5,199 bases of DNA from JBAXPV01 sp037132075 (GTDB taxonomy: Bacteria > Bacteroidota > Bacteroidia > Bacteroidales > CAIXZF01). The notes beneath the pieces were generated by a model. It saw nothing but the letters and a program-made list of their open reading frames with translations. It was not told where the DNA came from and made no database searches. This document shows positions 1 to 5,199 of this stretch, piece by piece. The stretch lies in contig JBAXPV010000090.1 of assembly GCA_037132075.1 (NCBI GenBank), forward strand, positions 1 to 5,199, in the 5' to 3' direction. Position 1 is the first letter of the stretch, and each line of letters begins with the position of its first letter. Position numbers and translations under genes: made by a program.

Positions 1-152
1 ATGAGATAAGCGCTGAAAGCATCTAAGTGCGAAACTCAGCTCAAGATGAGACTTCTTTTAAGGGTCGTCAAAGATCATGACGTTGATAGGTTGCAGGTGT
101 AAAGGCAGTAATGTCAAAGCCGAGCAATACTAATTACCCGTAAACTTTCTAT
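1..152 (+). rRNA. 23S ribosomal RNA, 3' end (partial)
   Basis: The last part of the large-subunit rRNA enters from the left edge. The stretch GCTGAAAGCATCTAAG followed by GCGAAACTCAGCTCAAGATGAG is the conserved 3' domain of bacterial 23S, and GAGCAATACTAATTACCCG near 122-140 is the conserved 3' terminal segment. The exact 3' end is not visible. I placed it by counting from the conserved CTAAT against the E. coli end, so it could be off by several bases. The roughly 80 bases between it and 5S are AT-rich spacer with no tRNA or ORF. Confidence 0.95.
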
Positions 153-234
153 TCAGACCCTTTTACTGCATCGTCTAACTTTAGTAATTTCTTTCCGATA
201 TGTCAATCCTTATTGATTTAGATATTTTAGATCT

Positions 235-344
<110 letters not shown>

Positions 345-351
345 TTTTATT

Positions 352-381
352 AAAACCCCCGTTTATCGGGGGTTTTTTTTT
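352..381 (+). terminator. Intrinsic terminator of the rRNA operon
   Basis: CCCCCG (356-361) pairs with CGGGGG (367-372) around a TTTAT loop. Flanking A and T bases extend the stem, and nine T residues follow at 373-381. This is a textbook rho-independent terminator starting within about ten bases of the end of 5S. The end of its T-run also serves the promoter of the next gene. Confidence 0.88.
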
Positions 382-410
382 GCCCCGATCCTACCCTTAT
401 CGTATCTTTG
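379..410 (+). promoter_or_regulatory. Bacteroidota-type promoter for the porin gene
   Basis: TATCTTTG at 403-410 matches the Bacteroidota -7 consensus TAnnTTTG exactly. TTTG at 379-382 matches the -33 element, and the two are separated by 20 bases, within the usual range. Transcription should begin a few bases after 410, leaving a short leader of roughly 15 bases before the ATG at 431. The -33 box is made from the last T residues of the rRNA terminator plus the following G. Function is inferred from motif match only. Confidence 0.65.
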
Positions 411-430
411 CCCAACATGCAAACCATATT

Positions 431-2359
431 ATGCCTTTCAGGACTTCACTATTCATATTCCTATCACTCGTTTTCTTCCTGAAAGCCAATATCGCTACAC
501 CCCAGAGTCCTCAACCTAAACCCAAAACAGACTCTTCCCTCATAATCTACAGATACGCCGCTATCGATAGCCTCAGCTGGTACTCCAAACCGCTCCTGTT
601 TGATACGCTTCCTCAAAATGCCATGCGTTATGATCCATTACAATCGCATGATAATTTCTATGCTCAGACAGGGAATATTGGCAGAGCATCAAACCCGCTT
701 TTCTATTCCCCTAATCTGACACCAGGCTTTGATGCAGGTATTCATGCTCTTGATCCATACTTGTTCAACGTGAACAACATCCAATACTTTACGATATTTT
801 ACCCTATGTCCAGGTTAAAGTATGTAATGGGGCCGAAAAAAGAATTGCTGTTCGAACTACTGCACAACCAAAATATCGGGAAACTCTTTAGCCTCGGCAT
901 TAATGTTCATGCACTAAAATCACCAGGTTCCTATACCAACCAGTTAACCAACCTGTTCAATTTCTATACTTACTTAAGTTTTCATACTAAGAGCAAAAGA
1001 TTTTATGCCACTGCGGGCGGACTTAGTAATCTGCTTAAGAATGGAGAAAACGGTGGCATAGCCAATGATACTGCCTTTGAACAAAACATTGAAACAAACC
1101 GGAAATTGATTCCGGTACAACTTGGTACTGCAAGAAACTCATTTAAACAAGTTGGCTTCTTTCTGAATCAGGATTTCGACCTGATCAGGCACCAGAAAAT
1201 TGAATCAGATTCTTCAATTCTTAAGTTACGATCCTTTCTCCCAAATAAAATACGCTTAACATCCTACTATGACAAACAAGCCTGGCGCTACGATGATGAA
1301 GGAAACCAGGCCTCTTTTTATCCAGCCTTTCCTAAAGACTCAACAGTAACCCGAGATATATACACAACTGAAAGCTATCACACACGCCTTTTTCTTTATC
1401 ATACAGCCAACAAATTATTTCCTGTCAACTATTACGCAAAGCTCGCTTACCAAACGGACAAGATTACTGATTCGGTTATGAATAAAACTGAGGAACAATC
1501 TTTTGCCGGGTTAGGGATGAATACTGAATTGATATTGGGTATTAAAGCAGGTATCGATTGGGAACAGCAATTAACCGGGAAATACAATAAAGGAGATTAT
1601 AAGACCCAGCTTTTACTTGAAAAGTACTTTGGTAAAGGTCGATATCAAACAAGGATAAAACTGGATTATACCATTGCTGCTACTGCGCCATCAATGTTTC
1701 AGCAGCATTATCATTCAAATTATTTTAATTGGGATAATTATTTCGCTAAAATCCATCACAGTATTTACTCAGTTGGCCTGTCTTGCAAAGGTTATGAACT
1801 GAAATTCAAACATACTGAGGTGCAAAACCTGGTGGTGCTGTTGCCAGTTAGTTCAATACCCTCTCAATTCCAGAAGAAAATTAATGTTGATGAAATCACT
1901 TTCAACAAAATATTCCATATCGGGCACCTGGTTCTCGATAATGAAATACGCTATCAAAGTATTTCAAATACGATATTGTTGCATTTACCCTCATGGACAT
2001 CCCGTCATGCACTTTATTTTGATCTAAAATTGTTCAATAACGCTTTGAACATGCAACCAGGCTTTGATATCTATATTCAAAGTGAGAATTACAGTGACGC
2101 TTATATGCCAGCTTTGAGAAGTTTTTATCTGCAATATGATAAGAAATTGCTGCCTCAAACTTATGTAGATTTCTTTGTTAATCTGAAACTTAGCCGTGCT
2201 ATTGTCTTTTTAAGCTATAAGCATCTTGATGGGAAATTTGCCGCAGGGCAATACTACCAGACCCCGGGCTATCCTGTTCCGGATGCTGGGTTTAGATTTG
2301 GGGTCAGCTGGTTGTTGCGGGATCCGCCGGATTCCACTCAAAAGACTGAGGGGAAATAA
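431..2359 (+). CDS. Putative outer-membrane porin (Porin_10-like beta-barrel)
   Basis: Predicted product of 642 residues, probably an outer-membrane beta-barrel of the Bacteroidota 'putative porin' family (Porin_10, PF14121). Residues 1 to about 25 form a signal peptide (MPFRTSLFIFLSLVFFLKAN). Motifs typical of the family follow in order: TGNIGRASNPLFY at about 80-92, YPMSRLKYVMG at 124-134, HNQNIG at 145-150 and NGENGGI at 204-210. The rest alternates aromatic and polar residues as barrel strands do, and ends with a GVSWLLRDPP-like last strand. Length fits the family. The reading frame opens upstream at a TTG (380), but that codon lies inside the rRNA terminator and ahead of the predicted transcription start, so I chose the ATG at 431, which puts the signal peptide at the N-terminus. 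The gene appears monocistronic. What it transports is unknown, and porin function is inferred from the family. Confidence 0.85.
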   Translation: MPFRTSLFIFLSLVFFLKANIATPQSPQPKPKTDSSLIIYRYAAIDSLSWYSKPLLFDTLPQNAMRYDPLQSHDNFYAQTGNIGRASNPLFYSPNLTPGFDAGIHALDPYLFNVNNIQYFTIFYPMSRLKYVMGPKKELLFELLHNQNIGKLFSLGINVHALKSPGSYTNQLTNLFNFYTYLSFHTKSKRFYATAGGLSNLLKNGENGGIANDTAFEQNIETNRKLIPVQLGTARNSFKQVGFFLNQDFDLIRHQKIESDSSILKLRSFLPNKIRLTSYYDKQAWRYDDEGNQASFYPAFPKDSTVTRDIYTTESYHTRLFLYHTANKLFPVNYYAKLAYQTDKITDSVMNKTEEQSFAGLGMNTELILGIKAGIDWEQQLTGKYNKGDYKTQLLLEKYFGKGRYQTRIKLDYTIAATAPSMFQQHYHSNYFNWDNYFAKIHHSIYSVGLSCKGYELKFKHTEVQNLVVLLPVSSIPSQFQKKINVDEITFNKIFHIGHLVLDNEIRYQSISNTILLHLPSWTSRHALYFDLKLFNNALNMQPGFDIYIQSENYSDAYMPALRSFYLQYDKKLLPQTYVDFFVNLKLSRAIVFLSYKHLDGKFAAGQYYQTPGYPVPDAGFRFGVSWLLRDPPDSTQKTEGK

Positions 2360-2408
2360 AGTCCAGGCATGAAGATCCAAAGTCCAAATAAATTCCAAAT
2401 TGCAAATC

Positions 2409-2451
2409 TCAAACTTCTGCTTCGGGCTCAGCTTGGGGTTTTTGATTTTTT
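2409..2451 (+). terminator. Weak terminator candidate after the porin gene
   Basis: AAAC and CTG on the left can pair with CAG and GTTT on the right across a TTCGG-containing loop, and two T-runs follow (GGGGTTTTTGATTTTTT). The stem is interrupted by mismatches, so folding is uncertain. It is the only terminator-like structure within 100 bases of the porin stop codon. Confidence 0.3.
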
Positions 2452-2453
2452 AC

Positions 2454-2461
2454 CTGTTAAT
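2454..2461. repeat. Left copy of 8-bp direct repeat CTGTTAAT
   Basis: CTGTTAAT is identical to 3192-3199, which directly abuts the right end of the IS66 remnant. IS66-family elements duplicate 8 bp of target, so this may be the left target-site duplication. The identity extends to 12 bp (TTACCTGTTAAT), and the next bases here (TTAAAAAAATAGG) only weakly resemble an IS66 left end, so the assignment is tentative. Confidence 0.4.
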
Positions 2462-2512
2462 TTAAAAAAATAGGTATAGCGTTTAAGGATCATGATTTAG
2501 GAAACTATAACC

Positions 2513-2524
2513 ATAGAAACGAGA
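2513..2524 (+). repeat. Direct repeat ATAGAAACGAGA, copy 1
   Basis: The 12-base word ATAGAAACGAGA recurs exactly at 2836-2847, and both copies are followed by an AAATT-like tail (GAAATT here, AATT there). The two copies flank the palindromic element at 2590-2785. They may be ends or target remnants of a larger insertion. No function is evident. Confidence 0.4.
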
Positions 2525-2589
2525 GAAATTTCTACTTTAGGTCTTCGGCCTATTCCGTAATTTAAATATATTGCCTATGTATATCTATT

Positions 2590-2785
2590 TTTCAACGTTA
2601 CATTTAGTAACGTTGAAATCTCCAGTCATCCTGAGCGGAGTCGAACGACTGTTCCTAAGCCTGAGTTACGGTAATAAATTTACTTATAGTTTTGATAATA
2701 AATTTGTTAGCATTACAACAGTCCTCCTTCGACTCCGCTTAGGATGACGCGGGGTTCTCAATGTAATATAGCATTACATTGAGAA
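2590..2785. repeat. Symmetric palindromic repeat element (MITE/REP-like)
   Basis: The element is built symmetrically. A 12-bp perfect hairpin with a 5-base loop (2590-2618) is followed by a 6-base gap, then the left arm of an inverted repeat (2625-2653), a 63-base AT-rich centre, the right arm (2717-2748), a 6-base gap, and a 13-bp perfect hairpin with a 5-base loop (2755-2785). The inverted-repeat arms share CCTnAGCGGAGTCGAA with one mismatch, plus CTGTT/AACAG. The GTCATCCTGAGCGGAGTCGAA word is, from memory, common in intergenic repeats of Bacteroidota genomes. It carries no ORF, so it is best read as a non-autonomous dispersed repeat. Either strand could fold into a long cruciform-like or hairpin RNA structure. 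Confidence 0.7.
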
Positions 2786-2835
2786 TAAACTTTAAATTAA
2801 GGATTGTAGGCTTTCTGTTTTTGGTACTTCTAGCT

Positions 2836-2847
2836 ATAGAAACGAGA
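2836..2847 (+). repeat. Direct repeat ATAGAAACGAGA, copy 2
   Basis: Exact match to 2513-2524. It lies just before the point where similarity to the IS66 transposase becomes visible, so it could mark a deletion or insertion junction. Confidence 0.4.
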
Positions 2848-2879
2848 AATTACAATGTTCCACAAAGCGTCGGGACAGT

Positions 2880-3145
2880 TTGCTCAATTATTTATACGAG
2901 GGTTCGCTCGAAATAGATAACAACTGGGTGGAGAATGCAATCAGACCAAATGCCTTGGGAAGAATTTTTTTTTTGCCGGATCACCTGAAGGAGCCAAACA
3001 AGCAGCCATGTTCTATTCTTTCTTTGGTACCTGCAAGAAGAATTATGTGAATCCATATTATTGGTTAAAAAGAGTCCTGGAAGTCATTCCCGATTATCCG
3101 GCTAACAAATTAGCTGATCTGCTCCCGCAAAACCTTAAGCTATAA
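2880..3145 (+). pseudogene. tnpC: IS66 transposase (TnpC), C-terminal fragment, frameshifted
   Basis: The first frame (from 2880) reads LLNYLYEGSLEIDNNWVENA then IRPNALGR. This is the end of the IS66 DDE transposase domain, with the catalytic glutamate of NNWVEN encoded at 2931-2933. The reading then shifts at a run of ten T residues (2965-2974). From 2975 the other frame continues AGSPEGAKQAAMFYSFFGTC, then VNPYYWLKRVLEVIPDYPANK and LADLLPQNLKL, ending at TAA 3143-3145. That second part is the IS66 C-terminal element (PF13817 type). A full TnpC is about 500 residues, so only roughly the last 90 remain, with no start codon. The fragment cannot make an active transposase. Bases just upstream (about 2850-2879) stay open in the first frame but do not resemble the family. 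Confidence 0.85.
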
Positions 3146-3170
3146 GGTGGCCAGACTTTGGTGCAGTTGG

Positions 3171-3191
3171 TCGGACGGATACGTTTCTTAC
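3171..3191 (-). repeat. Right terminal inverted repeat of the IS66 remnant
   Basis: Read on the minus strand, this begins GTAAGAAACGTATCCGTC. IS66-family termini characteristically begin GTAAG, and the position about 45 bases past the transposase stop fits. No clear matching left repeat is present in the window. Confidence 0.6.
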
Positions 3192-3199
3192 CTGTTAAT
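3192..3199. repeat. Right copy of 8-bp direct repeat CTGTTAAT
   Basis: It lies immediately outside the IS66 right end and is identical to 2454-2461. The length equals the 8-bp target duplication known for IS66 elements. Confidence 0.4.
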
Positions 3200-3213
3200 A
3201 TTTAACAATATGA

Positions 3214-3244
3214 TTGCTTTTGCCAATTTCTTTTTGTATATTTA
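3214..3244 (+). promoter_or_regulatory. Possible Bacteroidota-type promoter
   Basis: TATATTTA (3237-3244) matches seven of eight positions of TAnnTTTG, and TTG (3214-3216) lies 20 bases upstream as a possible -33 element. It would transcribe rightward into the small ORF at 3316 and possibly the damaged genes beyond. The region is very AT-rich, so a chance match is quite possible. Confidence 0.25.
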
Positions 3245-3315
3245 CAGACCAATATATATATAATACTTCTTTTTTCGAACACTGTATAATATTTTTAATC
3301 TGAATTAAGGGTTAA

Positions 3316-3489
3316 ATGCAGATATTGATTCATATTATTGAATGTCTTGAATTTAAAGCACTTGGATTTTCTATTGTCCAAACTCCAGTATATCATGAAC
3401 AAGATGTTCCTGTAGAGAGAGAGACCGGTCATGATTCAATCAAGATCAGCAATTTTATTAACAATAAACTTCAACGCTACTTTTCATGA
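3316..3489 (+). CDS. Small hypothetical ORF, 57 codons
   Basis: An intact frame from ATG 3316 to TGA 3487-3489 encodes a 57-residue peptide beginning MQILIHIIECLEFKALGFSI and ending in NNKLQRYFS. I recognise no family. The N-terminus is mildly hydrophobic but has no clear signal peptide or membrane helix, and the middle is charged (EQDVPVERETGHD). A possible promoter lies about 70 bases upstream, and a 16-bp perfect palindrome begins five bases after the stop codon. No convincing ribosome-binding site is seen, though GTTAA precedes the start. Since every neighbour to both sides is a remnant, it may be a surviving fragment of a larger gene or a chance ORF. Confidence 0.25.
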   Translation: MQILIHIIECLEFKALGFSIVQTPVYHEQDVPVERETGHDSIKISNFINNKLQRYFS

Positions 3490-3493
3490 AACC

Positions 3494-3509
3494 ATGGCGG
3501 TACCGCCAT
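3494..3509. repeat. Perfect 16-bp palindrome ATGGCGGTACCGCCAT
   Basis: ATGGCGGTACCGCCAT is its own reverse complement. It is GC-rich against a strongly AT-rich background and lies five bases after the stop of the small ORF. It could be an operator for a dimeric regulator, or a short hairpin (6-bp stem, GTAC loop) in RNA. It lacks a following T-run, so a terminator role is unlikely. Confidence 0.5.
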
Positions 3510-3581
3510 AATTTGATTTGGGAAAGCCAATCTCTCAGGGGGAAATAATTGAATAACAAGGTAATTCCCGAAAAACAAATC

Positions 3582-3923
3582 ATGAAAAATAATAATGAAT
3601 GCAATTGTATCACATGCTTTATAAATAAGCTTAGCCTTCAAAGATTTTTCATTTTGATGGTTATTATGCTTAGTACGATTTCCCTAAAAGCACAGTAGGT
3701 CTATCCTTTTGATAGTAGGCCCCAATTGTACAACAACTCAGCTGTTTCTTCAGGAGTATAATGTAACCCTTTTTTAGGTCTTGTTGTGAATCAATCGACT
3801 TTTAACCTTTCTTCAGGAACTTATCTGTTAAGTCTTCAGTGTTTATCAAAGGGTATTTACCAGATTCGCATACAACCTTCACAGAAATTGGACAAAGTAG
3901 GTAAACTTGTCATTTTAAACTAA
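3582..3923 (+). pseudogene. Remnant of a T9SS-exported protein: signal peptide plus sorting-domain tail
   Basis: One continuous frame of 114 codons is broken by TAG (3696-3698) and TAA (3759-3761). It starts MKNNNECNC and reaches a hydrophobic signal peptide (FFILMVIMLSTISLKAQ), whose KAQ end is a typical Bacteroidota cleavage site. The first stop follows directly. After a short stretch (VYPFDSRPQLYNN) and the second stop comes LGLVVNQSTFNLSSGTY, then LSKGIYQIRI and finally VGKLVILN. This looks like the last strands of a type A T9SS C-terminal sorting domain (Por_Secre_tail), which usually reads roughly G.vv...LsxGiY.v.i...GK.vi. Genuine T9SS cargo proteins are hundreds of residues long; here almost nothing lies between the two export signals, suggesting internal deletion. 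The start is supported by an A-rich leader (GAAAAACAAATC). The next gene starts six bases after its end, so they were probably co-transcribed. The sorting-domain call is by motif only. Confidence 0.6.
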
Positions 3924-3929
3924 TCCAGG

Positions 3930-5172
3930 ATGAAACTAATACTTTTATTAAGCATCTGGCTGCTTGCATTCACTGCAAGCAGCCAAAATATTAGTGAGGC
4001 TAAAAGGGATTATAATTGGATTTTTGGTCGTTCATATCCACCATACAAAGGGTCAATTATAAACTTCAATAACAATCCTGCAACTTGTAATTTTTTCACC
4101 CAACATCTAGATATCCTTAATACAAATGGTTCAATCAGTGACACTTCGGGAAATTTATTATTTTATACCAACGGGATGTTCGTTGCCGATAAAAATGGGA
4201 ATATTATGCCTCATGGAGATTCTCTGAACTTTGGTTCTTATTATAACTCAATTATGTCAGACCCTGTAGGTTACCATGGATATAATGCAACGCAATCCTT
4301 AATTATTCTGCCTCAACCCGGAAACGAAAATCATGTTTTTCAAATTATTCATTCAAGGTTATTAGACCCCTATCACAATGCCCTTGATTTATTAAACAGC
4401 ACCGTAAGTATTGATGAAAATAATGGGTTGGGCGATGTTACTTCGAAAAATGAAGCTTACCTGGTTGACACAGTGGACTTGGGTATTGATGCTGTGCGTC
4501 ATGCAAACGGCAGAGACTGGTGGGTAGTAGTTTCCGAGGCAAATTGTTCGTGCTATTATCTGACTTTAATTAATCCTGATATACCCCTTACTCATAAACA
4601 ATGTGCCGGAATATCTACAAATGGCCGGGGTGCAGGTTGTCACTTTAGCCCCGACGGACTACATTTTGCCAATGTGGTAATAACCACAGCAAAAGCAAAA
4701 TTCAAATATTTTTCCTTTGACCGTTCAGTTGGATCGCTCACGTATGTAACAGAATTCAATGTCCCAAGAAATATTTTGTGGTATGGATTTGCATTTTTCA
4801 CCAAATTCCCGATTTATGTATGCTTCTATAAATGACAGTCTATTACAATACGACCTCTTGTCATCTGACATTGAAGCTTCGATGATTGTTGTTTCAAAAC
4901 TGGATAGCGGGGAATATCATGGATTTGGTTTTTCGCAATTAAGACCCGATGGGAAAATTTAATTAGGGACTGGGGCAGCAATTCCATATTTACAGATCAT
5001 TCATTCACCGGATAATCCGGGTTTATCCTGCAATGTTGAGAAATATGGATTCAATAAATTAACGATTGGGAATGAATTGCCTCATCCTCCAAATTTTCGA
5101 CTTGGCCTTAATATTGGCATCAATGAAAATTATACAAACAAAGATTGTTACTGTTCAGCTGTAGGCAGCTGA
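3930..5172 (+). pseudogene. T9SS-associated secreted beta-propeller-like protein, frameshift and nonsense
   Basis: It resembles the large surface proteins of Bacteroidota that begin 'NWYFG...' and carry T9SS or gliding-associated tails. Residues 1-19 are a signal peptide (MKLILLLSIWLLAFTASSQ). Family-like motifs follow: YNWIFG (28-33), SDTSGNLLFYTNG (70-82), IMPHGDSL (92-99), TQSLIILPQPG (121-131), AVRHANGRDWWVV (188-200) and GAGCHFSPDG (234-243). At the T-run 4794-4798 the frame shifts: the first frame would stop at 4833-4835 (301 residues), while the next frame continues with FSPNSRFMYAS, repeating the SPDG propeller motif. That frame meets TAA at 4960-4962, where the family has PDGKIY, then goes on with LGTGAAIPYLQIIHSPDNPG, CNVEKYG and LPHPPNFRLG up to TGA 5170-5172. 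One extra T and a Tyr-to-stop change explain both lesions. No sorting domain is seen before the TGA; it may be lost or lie beyond the window. Binding function is unknown. Confidence 0.75.
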
Positions 5173-5199
5173 AAATCTACAGGGCTACCTTCGAGTGCA

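Larger units (their letters stand above)
2360..2589. other. Non-coding stretch after the porin gene
   Basis: No gene is visible on either strand. The first part is low-complexity, with repeated TCCAAA-like words (AGATCCAAAGTCCAAATAAA). It then holds a weak terminator candidate (2409-2451), one copy of an 8-bp direct repeat (2454-2461), one copy of a 12-bp direct repeat (2513-2524) and a small hairpin closed by a C(TTCG)G tetraloop (2538-2552, with one bulged T). The AT-rich stretch after that shows no further structure. Confidence 0.6.
2880..3191 (+). mobile_element. IS66-family insertion sequence remnant (right end)
   Basis: This is the recognisable right-hand part of an IS66-family element: the last 3' portion of the transposase gene, a short tail and the right terminal repeat (3171-3191). 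The remainder of a full element, which is normally about 2.5 kb and includes accessory genes tnpA and tnpB, is absent. The original left boundary is unclear. If the CTGTTAAT repeats are the target duplication, the insertion would span 2462-3191, with a large internal loss and a palindromic repeat inside it. Confidence 0.75.

Noticed and set aside
380..430. Upstream TTG start extending the porin by 17 residues
   Set aside because: The TTG lies in the terminator T-run, ahead of the predicted transcription start, and would bury the signal peptide behind a non-signal stretch.
2210..2398. 62-codon minus-strand ORF
   Set aside because: It is antisense to the end of the porin gene, with no recognisable motif or start signals.
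3251..3264. (TA)n run as a functional repeat
   Set aside because: A short AT-dinucleotide tract in very AT-rich DNA; nothing else supports a function.
3509..3515. TAATTTG as a -7 promoter box for the 3582 gene
   Set aside because: It is one base short of TAnnTTTG, and no TTTG lies at the proper distance upstream.
4759..4962. Separate 67-codon gene starting MSQEIF
   Set aside because: Its sequence from FSPNSRFMYAS onward continues the upstream surface protein after a frameshift; the apparent start is only the alternative-frame reading of NVPRNILWYG.
3582..4962. In-frame TAG and TAA codons as evidence of an altered genetic code
   Set aside because: The porin ends with TAA and reads normally, and the downstream gene also has a true frameshift, so ordinary gene decay is the simpler explanation.
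5155..5182. CAGCTG direct repeat and CTGTAG/CTACAG inverted repeat near the right edge
   Set aside because: Six-base words are expected by chance, and the window ends too soon to test for an insertion boundary.

Overview
The window comes from a member of the Bacteroidota. Four things support this: a Bacteroidota-type 23S/5S rRNA tail; a promoter of the TTTG/TAnnTTTG type used by that phylum; a putative porin of the Bacteroidota-specific Porin_10 type; and two decayed genes for secreted proteins of the kind exported by the type IX secretion system (T9SS). Genes lack strong Shine-Dalgarno sites, as expected there. I cannot name a genus.

Layout, left to right. Bases 1 to about 152 are the 3' end of 23S rRNA, followed by a short spacer, 5S rRNA (about 235-344) and a strong intrinsic terminator (352-381) that ends the rRNA operon. 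The terminator's T-run supplies the -33 element of a promoter for the next gene. That gene (431-2359) is the only complete, intact, recognisable protein gene here: an outer-membrane porin-like beta-barrel of 642 residues with a signal peptide.

From 2360 onward the DNA looks like a graveyard. It holds a weak terminator candidate, then a symmetric palindromic element (2590-2785: two flanking hairpins plus a long imperfect inverted repeat), then the 3' end of an IS66-family insertion sequence whose transposase gene is 5'-truncated and frameshifted. An exact 8-bp direct repeat (2454-2461 and 3192-3199) abuts the right IS end and has the size of an IS66 target duplication, so 2462-3191 may be one much-eroded insertion.

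To its right are a 57-codon orphan ORF (3316-3489), a perfect 16-bp palindrome (3494-3509), and two adjacent damaged genes for exported proteins. The first (3582-3923) keeps a signal peptide and the last strands of a T9SS sorting domain, with two in-frame stops and almost no cargo between. The second (3930-5172) is a T9SS-associated beta-propeller-like protein with one homopolymer frameshift and one nonsense codon, still readable to its conserved PNFRLG motif.

I see no new defence or metabolic system. The most unusual material is the symmetric 196-bp repeat element with compensatory differences between its hairpins, and the signal-peptide-plus-sorting-tail remnant.
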